From positions 3,274,501 to 3,338,500 of the forward strand of contig CP126205.1 of NCBI GenBank assembly GCA_030272155.1: 64,000 nucleotides of DNA, in the 5' to 3' direction. Below, in pieces: positions 1-12,089 of this stretch. The notes beneath the pieces were generated by a model that was not told the origin of the DNA, made no database searches, and worked only from the letters and a program-made list of their open reading frames with translations. Each line of letters begins with the position of its first letter. Positions within the stretch are counted from its first letter, which is position 1. The stretch is from Tetradesmus obliquus. Taxonomy: Eukaryota; Chlorophyta; Chlorophyceae; Sphaeropleales; Scenedesmaceae. Position numbers and translations under genes: made by a program.

Positions 1-334
1 TCAAGTGAAGTGCATTGTGCTGTGCATACCATGCTGCAACAGATAGTGCGCAATGTAGCTGCCATGCTGCCTATTGTGATGTTTTGTAGTGACAATTCAG
101 ACAGCTAAGATTCTGTAGCACAGAGTGAGGGACGGAGCCTGAGGGGGGCCTAGCTGACACCCTGTACTCAAACACAATGTCTCAAATCAATCAAACACAA
201 ATGGTCAGAAAGACGCAAAACTGGTCGCTGCAGTGTCCTGTCGGGAGGCTATCTTCTGCATGCTGTCTTTGATTTTAACAAAGGACACCAGACATCGTGT
301 GCCATTCATGTCTGGTCATGTCTGTTGCTTGCAG

Positions 335-2491
335 GACGCTGTGTCGGTGCAGCTGGGCGGCTGTGTGGCGCGCTCACAGCTGTCGCACCTAGGCGACAGC
401 TCAGGGCGGCTCATACTGGAAGACCCCCTCACAGGTGAGCATGAACCCTTGCAATTACCTCATGATAACTTGGTATTCTGGATGTATTTTGTGCAGCTGT
501 CGCCCCACCTAAGAACAGCTCTGGGTGGTGCATCCTGGAAGCCCCACTCACAGGTGAGTATCTGCCCTGTATGTTTGTTATGCTCTTGCAACTATACAAC
601 CGTTGCTCCTAAGGGACAGCTTGGCGCGGCTGCATTGATTCACCCAGGCTCAGCCACTTCAGCGGCTGCTGCACCCCTGCCATAATAACACCGTTAAGAT
701 TGTTTTTCCAGTGGACTCTCACAGAGCTGCGCACCAACGACTGGCTGCCCTGCTGCTGCTGCTGCTGCTGCTGCAGGCCGCGACGTGGCCTCTGGCAGCT
801 ACCGCATCATCGCTGTGCAGATGGCCTTCAGCAAAGCAGCGCGGCGGCTGGAGTCCCTCGCACAATCCAGCAGGGGCAGCAGCAGCGGCCGCATCAATTA
901 CCTGGAAGGTCTGTTTGATGTGGCGAGGGCCCTAGACCGGCAGGGCCACCGGCGCGGCGGCTGGGGCGCTGCTGCTGCTGGTGCTGGAGGCTTGGTGGAC
1001 GAGTACTTTGTGGTGCAGCAGGGCGGCCGCTTTGTGGTGAGTGGATGTGGGAGTGTGTGCTGCGTGGTTTCGGGCGGCAGTGCTGATTGCGTGTTCATTG
1101 CTTGGCTTTGTTGAGGGGCGGTTCTGCTGTCTGCAGCGCTGTTGCTAGCTGCTGCATGCACCAATTACTTGGAGGGTCTGTTTGACGTGGCCAGGGCCCT
1201 AGACAGGCAAGGCCACCGGCGGGGCGGCTGGGGCGCTGCTGCTGCTGCTGGTGCTGGAGGATAAATGGACGAGTACTTTGTGGTGCAGCAGGGCGGCCGC
1301 TTTGTGGTGAGTGGATGTGGGAGTGTGTGCTGCTGCATGGTTTGGGGCGGTAGTGATGATTGCGTGTTCATTGCTTGGCTTTGTTGAGGGGCGGTTCTGC
1401 TGCCTGCAGCGCTGTTGCTAGCTGCTGCATGCACCAATTACTTGGAGGGTCTGTTTGACGTGGCCAGGGCCCTAGACAGGCAAGGCCCCCGGCGGGGCGG
1501 CTGGGGCACTGCTGCTGCTGCTGGTGCTGGAGGATAAATGGACGAGTACTTTGTGGTGCAGCAGGGCGGCCGCTTTGTGGTGAGTGGATGTGGGAGTGTG
1601 TGCTGCTGCATGGTTTGGGGCGGTAGTGATGATTGCGTGTTCATTGCTTGGCTTTGTTGAGGGGCGGTTCTGCTGTCTGCAGCGCTGTTGCTAGCTGCTG
1701 CATGCACCAATTACTTGGAGGGTCTGTTTGACGTGGCCAGGGCCCTAGACAGGCAAGGCCACCGACGCGGCGGCTGGGGCGCTGCTGCTGCTGCTGGCGC
1801 TGGAGGCTTGATGGACGAGTACTTTGTGGTGCAGCAGGGCGGCCGCTTTGTGGAGAGTGGATGTGGCAGTGTCACGGTGCTGCTGCATGGTTTGGGGCGC
1901 CAGTGCTGTTCAAATGTTGGTGGTGTGGCTGTGTTGAGGGGCGGTGGTGCTGTCTGCAGCGTGTTTGCCAGCTGCTGCATGCATCGAGCCAAAGGTGTGT
2001 TATTAGCGGGTTCTGCTGCAGCTGCTGCATGCATCGAGCAGCCGGACTATGTCAACAGCGGTTTTGCTGTCTGCAGCGCTGTTGCCAGCTGCTGCATGCA
2101 TCGAAGTCGTGAGACTTGGTGGCTGGGGGTCGGGTAGAGGTGTGGAGCCCAGGGGCGCCGCCGCTGGCCACACACGCCTTCTTAGCCTTAACCTACCCAG
2201 GAGCTGCAGAGCTGCTTGGGCAGTCACTCACTTACTCACTCACTGGCTGGGGGTGGGGCCGGCTGCCTTGCACGCTCTGGAGGTGTTGCTGTGACGCTCA
2301 CGTGCACAAACCTGCTGCTACCCTCTGAATGCTGCTTGTAGGACACGCCCCCTGACGAGCACTTGCAGCTGCCGCCACTGGAAGGGGAGGGGTTTGGAGA
2401 TTTGGACGAGCTGGAGACATACATAGACAGCATGTACAGCGAGCAGCAGCCCAGCAGATCCAGCCGCAAGCGGAAGGGCAGCAGCAGTTGA
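335..2491 (+). CDS. uncharacterised protein, C-terminal part (5' end outside or unresolved)
   Basis: Three exons join in frame: 335-434, 777-1036 and 2342-2491, with acceptors TTGCAG, CTGCAG and TTGTAG and donors GTGAGC and GTGAGT. They encode about 169 residues ending in TGA. I do not recognise the family. Visible features are LEDPLTG near the first junction, a helical stretch (IIAVQMAFSKAARRLESLA), an Ala/Gly spacer, YFVVQQGGRFV, then an acidic segment (LDELETYIDSMYSEQQ) and a basic tail (SRKRKG) that could be a nuclear localisation signal. No start codon was found, so one or more exons probably lie left of base 1. The second intron (1037-2341) is filled with tandem copies of the tail of exon 777-1036, two of which carry an in-frame TAA. 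The reading is supported by exact phase matching across both introns; the function is unknown. Confidence 0.55.
494..553 (+). repeat. donor-side echo of exon 335-434
   Basis: A diverged copy of the last 60 bases of exon 335-434 ending in CACAG|GTGAGT. It keeps a usable donor but lies inside the intron. A more degenerate third copy can be aligned at about 608-650. Confidence 0.75.
747..776 (+). repeat. (CTG)n tract abutting a 3' splice site
   Basis: CTG repeats run directly into the CTGCAG acceptor of exon 777-1036, in the place of a polypyrimidine tract. Confidence 0.8.
896..1852 (+). repeat. four-copy tandem array, about 273 bp unit, of an exon tail plus intron
   Basis: The exon tail beginning CAATTACnTGGA (896) recurs at about 1162, 1435 and 1708, each copy ending TTTGTG before the splice site (1036, 1306, 1579, 1852). 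Copies 2 and 3 keep the GTGAGT donor but have GGATAAATG where the first has GGCTTGGTG, which puts an in-frame stop in both. Copy 4 has lost the donor (GGTGAG became GGAGAG). Spacing is 266-273 bp. Shorter echoes of the intron part continue to about 2110. Confidence 0.9.
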
Positions 2492-3411
2492 CGATGATGT
2501 GTTGATGTGGCGCCCTGCGCGCTGTATAAAAAATTGCAGGGAACACGCATTGCAGCAGCACAATGCAGCATATTGCGCTGCACTCCTGCAGGACAGCAGG
2601 CAACGAGGCGATGAGGCATGTGCCGGCGCGCCTGGCTTGATCTGCTGGGTTGTTGGCTTGGAGGCTTCGTGGCGCAATGTGGCAGCTTGGCTGCTTGGTG
2701 CAGCGTGGTGAACCGCATTTGTGTGTTGGCTGTACGCGTTGGCTGTACGCGTTAGGCAGGACACCGCTTTGTGTGATGTGCCACGTGCATGCTACCTGAT
2801 GGGAAGGCAACTGCGGCGCTCCATGCACCACGTCAAAACGTAAAGCCGTTGTTTGTGATCATACTGCGTCAACGTGCTTGGGTTCGATTGGACCAGATCA
2901 GCAGAATGCAGGCCAGCCTGACGCATGGGCTCACGTGGCGTGCACACCGTTGACCGTGCTGCGTTGTGCCCAAGTGGCAAGCGCGTGCCGCATGTCATTT
3001 CGTAAGAGCTGGTGTAAGCCACAGATGGAAACGTTTGGGCAAGAAACAGCTGGTTCCAGCCGATGTGACGACGACTGCACACAGAACGGGATGGCGCAGG
3101 GGGAAGGGATGCCCATCCCACACCAACAATTAATAATGGCGATCCAAATACTATAGCTACTCTCCAAAACGCGTATGGGCAGCATTGTTACTTACTCGGC
3201 TCGGGTCCTCGTTATCTGCAAGCCGAGCACTGCGATCACACTGGTATGTAGCTACGCCTGCGCATGATTTGCATCGAGAGTGCCCAAGGCACACTAAACA
3301 GCAACGTTGATAAGCATTCTTGTACGTTGCCCCTTGTGCCACGCACAGCAGCAGATATCGCGAGCCCTCGCAGCACAAAGGACGCAGCACAGCTTGACGT
3401 CTCCCACCGCA
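2492..3411. other. intergenic: 3' UTR of the first gene, septin promoter
   Basis: No coding exon was recognised. A TGTAA motif at 3013-3017 is the first poly(A)-signal candidate after the upstream stop. The remainder leads into the septin ATG; no clear TATA box was seen. Confidence 0.5.
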
Positions 3412-6400
3412 ATGGCTCCCTCAACCAAGGGCTTGAGCCTGTTCAACCTGTCCTTGAAGAAGGACAAGGCTTCTAAGAGCAGTGAGTCGCCTGAGCTGAC
3501 ATCCGCGCAGCGACGCACGTATCTCTAGCGCACCGAAACAGCATGATCAAAGAACCATTAAACTTTAAAACAGCACATAAGTTTTTATTGTTCCGTTTTG
3601 TGGCGGTGTAGCAGCGTCAGTAAAGTGCATTTGGGATAATTCCCCTCGCGGCTTGACTCCCGCGCTGACGCGCCCGCACCTGCTCCGCCGCGCCCTACGC
3701 TTCATTTGTCTTGGATACCGCAGAGAAAACCGAGGTTGAGGGCGGCATGGTCCTCAAGCAGGACGTCAGCAAGCCCGCTGCGCCCGCAGTGGACCCCAAG
3801 AAGGCGCTGCTGCTGTCCGACCCCAAGAAGCAGCAGCAGCCCGCTGCCAAGCCCGCAGCCGAGCCCGCCAAAGATGCCAAGAAGAACGATGAGCCCCTGA
3901 AGAAGGCTCCAGAGCCCGCCAAGCCAGCAGCAGCAGCACCTGTGTCTGCTAAGCCTGCAGCACCCGCCGCCAGCAAGGCCCCTGAAGCAGCAGCAGCCCC
4001 CGCCAGTGCCAAGCCAGCAGCAGAGCAGCAGAAGCAGCAGCCAGATGCACCCAAGAAGGAGGAGGCAAAGAAAACCGAGGAGAAGCCTGCAGCACCCAAG
4101 CCAGCGGCCAGCAGCAGCAGCAGCAGCCCTGCACCTGCAGCGCCTGTGGCTGCCACACCTGTGATGGCACTGGCAGCGCCTGTGGCTGCCCCAGTGGTGA
4201 CCCCGGCCCCTGCTGCACCTGCTGCACCGGCAGCAGCAGCAGCAGCAGCACCAGTCATGGAGGTGAGCTTTCAGGCGCCAGCAAGCAGCAGCAGCGCTCC
4301 CAAGGAGGCGCCAGCAGCACCCAAGCCAGTGGAGACCTCTACCCCAGCAGCGCCAGCAGCGCCAGCAGCCGCCTCTCCCAAGGCAGATGCCACAGCAGCA
4401 CCTGTGCCCCTGCCCCTGGCAGCTGAGGCAGCAGCCAAGGCAGCTGAGAAGTCTGCAGTGGCCAAGGCTGCTGCTCAGGAGGCAGCACAGCGCGAGGCAG
4501 CAGCAGCAGCAGCTGCCGCCTTTGAGGCAGCCAGCAAGGAGGCGGCAGCAGCAGCAGCAGCAGCAGCCACTGCTGCTGCACCTGCCCCCACTGCAAGCCC
4601 CAAGAAGACATCAGGCAAGGCAGCGCTGCAGCCAGTGCCCGAGCCGACCAACCTGTCCCGCATGCGTGCCGAGGACGCCCGCGCTGCGTGGCAGACGCGC
4701 CCCCGCGTGCCTGTGAGGCTGCTGGACAGCTACGTGAACTTCATGGTGGTCGGTGAGTGAAAAGCACCGTGAACATTTGAGCAAACGCCTGCCTGAGGGG
4801 TAACTTCTCGCCTTTGTTCTGCATCACCCTGTGTATGCCTGCAACATGTGTTTCTGGTCTCGATGGCCATCATCATGCAACTTCATCAACAACTCGGTCA
4901 GACTCACCGTAATCACCTGTACTCACCCGTTGTGTTATTTGGCTGTTTGAATTCAAACTGACAGGTGAGAGCGGCCTGGGCAAGACCACCTTCATCAACA
5001 ACCTGGTCAGCAGCTACACCACCACCGGCAAGACACACGACGGCAGCAGCACCAGCCTGGCCGACTTCCAGGTGAGCCGCCCTGTCATTTATGTTGTTAC
5101 ATTGTTACTACGGTATTGCAATATTTAGTTGTAATATCCTGCATACTCAGCTCCTAGACTTGTGCTTGGACGATGAAAAGCGTAGGTCCAAGCACGGCAG
5201 ACGCCCAGCCTAAAAGCTGTCATACACCTTTATCCCTCTGGTGGCCTTGTACTGAACTGCTGCTGCTGCTGCTGCTGCTGCCGCAACAGAGCGACCCCGA
5301 CCGCCTGAAGACCGTGCTGGAGCCCATGGAGGTGCGCGAGGCCGGCAGGAGGCTGCACGTGACCGTGCAGGACATGCCAGGCTGGGCTGATGACATCAAC
5401 CTGGTGCGCTTCCTGCGCATCATGGTCACCTTCATCCTCGCGCAGCGTGCAAAGGTGGGTTTAACAGCCGCTGTTTGGGGTGTGAACTTAAGTGTGAACT
5501 TGAGTGTGAACTTGAGTGTGAACTTGAGTGTGAACTTGAGTGTGAACTTGGGAGTGGATTAAGCCTGGCTGGGCTTGCCAAGGTGGGTGGAGTGAAGTTG
5601 GCTGTTCACAGTAGCATGTTGTTTGTGAAGTTGATCCTGCCAGTCTGCCTCTGCACATGTTATGTTCCCAGGAGTGCAACCTGCTGGCTGGCACTGGGAA
5701 CCTGACCTTATTCCAGCACTCTTGTATGTCACAAAGCAGACCCTGCAACCTCTTTACTGAATTCTACTGCGTAATCGCCCTGCAGGATTACGAGCTGCTG
5801 GCAGGCGGCCGTGCGTTGACTGAGAGCGCGATGTGCGGCCAGCTGCAGAACAGCATCACGGCCTGCGTGTACTTCCTGACCCCACACCGCGTGAAGAAGG
5901 TGGACCTCATCATGATGAGCGCGCTGAGCCAGCTGGTGAGCGTTAGTGACAACTGTTACTTTGCAACATGCTGATGTGGTGCGCGTGGTAAGTCTGTGGA
6001 GGAATGTATGGTGCTTGTAGCATTGACAGACCCTGTAAATCAATTAAACTGCCCTGGTCCAAAGTGGAGCTGGTGGCAGCCATTGCCTTACGCAGCCCCT
6101 GTGCTGTGCAATGCTTACGTCAGGCATGCTCTGCAGTGCTTAAGAGGTTCAAATGCCCGTGTACTGACTCATTTTGCCTTGCCTGCTTCTGCCTTGTGCT
6201 GCTGTGGCCAGGTGACGGTCATCCCCGTGGTGGCCAAGGCTGACACCATGACTGACGAGGAGCTGGCAACATTCAGGCAGGAGGTGAGCGGCTGTTATCT
6301 TGGTGTTATAAGTAACGGTAGTAGTGCCTGTACCGGGTGCTGTACTGGAGGTTCGGCTGCAGCGCTAGTACCACTTGCGCGTCCTGGCCTTACTCGGGGA

Positions 6401-7912
6401 CTAGCAAGCTGCTGCTTGTGCGATAGCTGCTCATACGCATGTTGCGACAGCGTGCATAGCAAGACGCTGGCGCCGCTGGACTTCAACAAGTTGATCACCT
6501 ACTGATGGTCTCAACCCTGCTGCGTGCACTGCTGTCCACGACCCCGCAGATCCGCACGCGCCTGGCCGCACCCTTCAAGTACGTGCACAGCAAAACGCTG
6601 GCGCCCCTGGACTTCAACAAGTTTGCGTTCGATAAGTGCGTCATGAACGCGCTGGGCCTCAAGGACGACATGATGCCCCTGGCCATCATCACCTCCAACA
6701 AGCACGAGCCGGTGAGGCTGTTGAATGTTGTCAGTGACGGTTATGACTGTAAACTGTGTTTGGTAATGGCTGGGCCTCAAGGATGTCATGATGCCCCTGG
6801 CCATCATCACCTCCGATCAGCACGAGCCGGTGAGGGTCTATATGCAGCAGCAGGGTTTGTTGATGTGTTGTGTGGCTGACTGGCTGGCTGGCAAACTTGT
6901 TGCGTTGTGGCCACCATCACCTCAACAACAAGCACGAGCCGGTGAGGCTCTCATTGAATGCTGCCAGTGGCAGCTTGAACAACAGCAACAGATTGTTCCG
7001 GCCAACCAATCTGCGCTGATCCTGATGCCAGCAGTACCCCGCATGTAGCATCAGCTGGCCATCGCCCTTGCCTGCACCTGCCTGACCCACTTCCCCGCCC
7101 GCCCTGCCCCTTGTGACACATTTGTAACACATTTTTCTAAACTTTTCCTCGACAGGTGGAGGACGCCTCGCTGCTCTCGCAGCTGGGCCTGCAGGCCAAC
7201 TCCGAGAAGGTGGAGCAGCCCGTGCGTCAGTACAAGTGGGGCCAGGCCTACGCACTCAACCGCGAGCACTCCGACCTCATCGTGCTGAAGCGCCTGCTGC
7301 TCGGTGACCGCGTGGACAGCCTGTACGCCATGCTGGACCAGTCCTACAAGCGTTACGTAGAGTTCTGCGAGCAGTACGAGGAGGCCGGCAACCAGCTGCC
7401 CCTGATCGTGCAGGTGCGGCTGCTGGCATAAGTGCACTGAGTGTGCATGCGCCATTCTGTCAGCAGGGTCGGCAGTGACCGGCAGTGTGTGCTTGATGCT
7501 CGGTGCTTGATAGCTCCTGCTGCGTGAAGTGCTGCTGCTTGAGTAAATCCCCGCGCCGTGCACTCTTCCTGCTCTCTGCTGTCTGTGCTGCTCCGTCGCC
7601 TGCCTATCACATGACACCTCTGCACTTGCTGTCTTTTACCTTGTGAACTCACAGGATGAGCTGGCCTGCTCAGCCTACCTGGAGTACGATGACTACTCCA
7701 ACGCCAAGTCAGCACTGGACGCTGCACAGCAGGTGCGTCTGAACCCTTGTCAGAGCATAAAACCCCGGTGCAAGATGGTTGTGTATACATTCTTCCTTGG
7801 TGTCGCACCACATGCATAGCCAGCTGTGATTTCATTTTAATCCTGGGCAGACGGAACACGGCCTGGATGTGCTTTTGAGTCCAGTGCAACAAGGGCTGAT
7901 CTCTGGTGCTTT

Positions 7913-7949
<37 letters not shown>

Positions 7950-8058
7950 CCAGGCCATGTCCACGCTGATGGCTGAGAACAAGGTGCTGGTGGAGCGCCT
8001 CAACAGCCTGGAGCGCGAGAAGGGCCTGCGCTACAAGGCCACCACAAGCACCAACTGA
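3412..8058 (+). CDS. septin GTPase with Ala/Pro/Lys-rich N-terminal extension
   Basis: Septins are filament-forming GTPases; green algae usually have one, placed at division sites or membranes. Ten exons join in phase: 3412-3481, 3724-4752, 4965-5071, 5290-5454, 5786-5935, 6212-6283, 6550-6711, 7156-7413, 7655-7732, 7954-8058 (731 residues). The G1 P-loop GESGLGKTT (367-375), G3 DMPGW (430-434) and septin-type G4 AKAD (515-518) are all present. The septin unique element follows (YKWGQAYALNREHSD and the RYVEF region). The last 50 residues are helical and charged, likely a short coiled coil. Residues 24 to about 340 are a low-complexity Ala/Pro/Lys extension encoded by one large exon, which makes the protein about twice the length of a minimal septin. 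The start is the first ATG after a clean leader, giving MAPSTKGLS. The 3' UTR appears very long (first TGTAA at 9805). Confidence 0.93.
5259..5280 (+). repeat. (CTG)n tract before septin exon 4 acceptor
   Basis: CTG repeats lie 10 bases before the acceptor of exon 5290-5454. Confidence 0.8.
5480..5551 (+). repeat. 12-bp tandem repeat, six units, in septin intron 4
   Basis: GTGTGAACTTGA-type unit repeated six times just after the exon ending at 5454. Confidence 0.9.
6451..6490 (+). repeat. upstream echo of septin exon 7 interior
   Basis: Encodes VHSKTLAPLDFNK, as in exon 6550-6711, but then diverges to a stop. It lies in the intron before the intact exon. Confidence 0.85.
6771..6941 (+). repeat. 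two donor-side echoes of septin exon 7
   Basis: 6771-6829 copies the last 59 bases of exon 6550-6711, including CACGAGCCG|GTGAGG. 6909-6941 is a shorter copy with the same donor. Both lie in the following intron. Confidence 0.9.
7918..7947 (+). repeat. (CTG)10 before septin exon 10 acceptor
   Basis: Ten CTG units are followed by CCCCAG, the acceptor of exon 7954-8058. Confidence 0.9.
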
Positions 8059-10310
8059 ACGACTGGTGCTGCCAAGAACCGAGGCTGCTGTCAAGAATGA
8101 GTAGCAGGGGACAGACGCAGGCTGCTGTTGCAGCTGGTGGCTCACAGCTGGTGGCTGGCAACAGCTGGCAGCTGGCAAGTGGCAGGTAACAAGTAACAGC
8201 TGCTAGCCCCTTGGAGGTTTTCTTGCTCAGGCGGGGCGGGTCGTAGCTGGCAGCCGCTAAGGTGACCATGGTTTTGGCAGTGAGGGAGCAGCGGCGGGGC
8301 TGCTGGAGGATTGGAAGGGCAGGAGGGTGCTGGGTTGTGGAGGATGGCTGGCATTGGCGTTGCTTTTACTTTTATCGTGATGCTGGTGCCCGCGTGAAGG
8401 TGGGGCATGGGTTGAGAGAGTGCTTTCAGCACTCAGCGCGCCAGAGGTGGTGAGAAAGAAAAGAAGAAAAGGAAGAAGAGGACTGTTTGGCAGTCAGAAG
8501 CTGAAGTTGCGAGAGCTGCAGGAAGCTCATGGAGTTGAGGATGATGGGATGAGGGGCGGCAATGAGCCCTTGAGATAGGCTTGTTGCCTGCTGACGCTTG
8601 CTGTAGGATGCGCCAGCTTGGCAGACAAGATGCGTCCGGACAAAAGCTGAAATGGAGTTGGATGCTACAGGCAGCTCAAGTGTGGCTGGGATGCAGTGCA
8701 GCTGTGAGCTTGCCAGGTAGGCTTGTTGCTGAGTGGCAGCTGCTGAAGGTCAGCATGCCAGCTTGGCAGGCAGCATGTGTTGCTGTGGAGTTTGATGCAA
8801 AGACAGTGTTGGTCTTTTGGCGGCAGAGCTGCAACATGGCTCTGGGTGTTATGCAAGTACTGCAAAGATTGTGTGTGAGCAACGCCTGCGAGAGCAGGAG
8901 GCGTTTGTGTTGAGGTGTGGTGCTGTGCCCCAAACAAGGTATATCAAACGGTGTGCATGGAAGCCTGAAGAAGGCTTGTTGAAATCTTGTGTGAGAGCAG
9001 GCGAGTGTTGCTGCTGCTCTGCTGTGTTTGGTTTGACGCAAAACATACCATCCCTTCTGGATGATTGATGACTCAAATCCTTTCTTAATGCATGCATGCA
9101 TATGCATACATATCGCATCTCAGTATGTTTTATCATTTGGCGAGTATCGCAGGGTGATGATGGAAGCGTGTCTGGTGCTAGTGCTGTCTGCTGTAGCACA
9201 CGTGTATGGCACACATATGGTGATGCTGACAGCTGACCTGTGTTGTTCAAAGTAGTGATTCGGCTGCTGTTACGTCATCCCTCACATCGTAAGGATGGTG
9301 TTAGTCTGTGCGTTGCTGCAAAGCAATCGCTTGACATGCCACCAGATTGATTCAATCGCGAGTCTTGCCAGCTTGCGTAAGGGCTGCTGTCACTGCCAAC
9401 ATCGGCAGCAGCACGACAGACGGCAAGAGCCCCACAGCCAATATGTGAGCTGTTCAGGGGACAGTAGTGTGCACCCTCATCTGCTGCATGTGTGCTATTG
9501 CTGAGTGCTGCATATCTGCATCAGGGGTGCTGTGCCCCTGGCCAAATGCATGGAGTAAAGCGTTGGTCCACTTCACCACCTATACCACCAGGGGTCTATG
9601 TGTATTGCTGCCAGTGACTCCCTCTACACCTTCAATGCGCTGCAAGTGGCAGCAGACAGCAGCAGCAGACAGCAGCTTGCCGAACGAGAGGTGGTGTTGT
9701 GGCGGCCGGTCTCTTGTGGCCGCAGTTGCTGGCAATGCAGCGTGCAGTACGAACGATGTGTGCAGGCAGAAGCATGGCTGAAAGCTTAAGATATGAATAA
9801 ACTTTGTAACCATTAAGGAATCAATGTCAGATGTCAGATACATGGGTGGTGCACCATATATGATGCATTGCGGCCTGGAGGTGTGTTGCAGCGCTGCATG
9901 CTAACATCAGCGCTGAGCAACAGCTGGTTGCAATGATCATGCTTCATTCTGTGGCTCAGCTGCTGCAAGTCAGCACGTTTATACATAAACTCGCGCGAAA
10001 CCGACCCTCGCCGCAAGCCTGGTGTGCTGTCAACTAGCTGTACTAGAAATGCAAGTGTTTGAATATACAGTGATGACAGATAAGTGCCAGAAGCCTTGGA
10101 CCCCTAACATACACATAACAGGGCACGTATTCAGCGCAATGCCGCTTCGTTGAAGCATATGTATTACGCAGCTTGTTTAGTATATGCCGCAGCTTGCCAG
10201 ATCTCGCTCCCTCGCGTGTAGTGCTTGCGTTGCACGCCCAGTGGGTTACACCACACACCGCGGAACGGCTGAACAAAAGCTGTCGTAAAAGTAGAATAAA
10301 CGCTTTAAAC
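8059..10310. other. long septin 3' UTR and HAD-gene promoter
   Basis: No exon was recognised. The first TGTAA after the septin stop is at 9805-9809, implying a 3' UTR of about 1.75 kb. The remaining 0.5 kb would be the promoter and leader of the next gene. Confidence 0.5.
9805..9809 (+). terminator. candidate poly(A) signal TGTAA (septin)
   Basis: First chlorophycean-type TGTAA downstream of the septin stop codon. Confidence 0.45.
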
Positions 10311-11623
10311 ATGCTGTTTCGTTGCGCTGGTCGAGTCGCAGTCACAGGGTGCAGCAGCAGCAGAACAGCAACAGCAGCAGCAGCAGTAGCACAGCCAAGG
10401 CTAGCAACAAGGCAACTGCGTCAGATGGTCACAGGTAGTTGTCCACAAACCACGGTCTTACAGTTTGAAACTTTTGAATCGTTTTCATGTGCTGACTCAC
10501 CTTGCCTTGCTGCATGTGCCACCTGCAGCATCTGCTGGCAAGCGTGTGGTAGCATTAGACTTTGATGGGTGAGCTGCAGCAGCTGCTGCTGTCATTGGGT
10601 TCTTTATGTCACATTCAAAACATAATATATCTGCTCACCGGGGCTTTGCTACAGTCTGCTTCACAGAGCATTACCAGCTGCCTCAGCACCTGTTAGTGAG
10701 CCCGCAGTTGACTGTTCTGTGTTGATCTCCTGGCGCACGCCACGTGGCCACACGGTTATAGCGTGGGAGGTGTAAAGAGAGCTGCAACCATGCCTTCTGG
10801 GCAGCAGCAGCTTTCTCCAGTCAGCAGTACCAGCAGATTAAACTCAAGTTGCTTCAATCTGTGCACAACAGAGCTATCACAGCAGCAGGCTGCGACACTG
10901 TTGAAAGGCTGACATTGTGCTAACAGTGCTGCGGCCTCACTGTAATGACTTGCAGGGTGGTGTGCGACTCAGTAGGAGAGAGCAGCCTGTCAGCATTCAA
11001 GGTAAGCTGGAGCAGCAACAGCAGCATCAGCAGCAGCAGCAACAACGGACTGAGCAATGCACAAGCAATGTGTGCACAACAGAGCCATCACAGGAGCACT
11101 ATCCAAGCTAAACATGTACTGCTCACACTCTGACTGCCAATGCTGTATGCAAGCCATGTCTCACGCTCAACTGCACCCACTGCTGCCACCGCTGCTGCTG
11201 CTGCAGGCTGCAGCAATCCAGTGGCCGGAGATTTTCCAAACAGCAGCAGCAGAGGCTGCTAAGCCGCAACTGGTGGAGCAGATGCGGGCAGTGCGGCCAG
11301 TGGTTGAGACAGGGTAGGTGTCACTCGGTCAACTGTGGTGTAACACGGTTGACTGCAGTGACGTTGCAGCGTACCAGCAGGGGAAGGAGTAGCCAGTGGC
11401 CTAAATAGAGCAGACAGCACGAATGCTACAGATCAGCTATTGTACAACAGGGCATGGGTGCAACTCAGTGCGCGTGTACTTGTGAGTAAAGTACAGAGGA
11501 CCTGCTTGGGCTCTGTTTGGCCAAGCAGCTGCAGCCCCGTCAGCAGCCCTGGCAGCAGCAGCATACCAAACATCTGACAGCACACCAGCTGCCTGTTCAG
11601 GGCCTGACAGATGCTGCCGCTGC

Positions 11624-11661
<38 letters not shown>

Positions 11662-12051
11662 GGCTGCTGCAGGTACGAGAACGTGGTGCAGATTCGCTGC
11701 CTGTATGAGGGCGTGACAGTTGAGCAGATGCTGGCTGGCTGGCACGACATGTTGCCAGCCAAAATGAAGGAGTGGGGGCTGCAGCGCAGCGAGGTGCGCG
11801 GCAGCAGCACAACATGCAACAACCTTTTATTGTTTTAGTGACACAACTTGTTGGGTATATGTTCAGTATTAATGCTGGTGCCAGGGCACTCTGCTGCTGG
11901 TTGTTGCAATTCTGCACTACTGCAACTGCAAGACTTATGTACAACTGCTGCTGCTTCTGCAGTGCAGGTACTGGAGCTGTTTGGGACAGCTGAATTGCAG
12001 AGAATTGGCAGGCTGTCATCTGCCACCCTTGCTTGATCCTGCACCGCAACC

Positions 12052-12089
<38 letters not shown>

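Noticed and set aside
898-1710. Three similar minus-strand ORFs of 88-90 codons in tandem
   Set aside because: They are antisense shadows of the 273-bp repeat unit. Each is exactly one unit long, and the sense strand carries the exon tail with correct phase.
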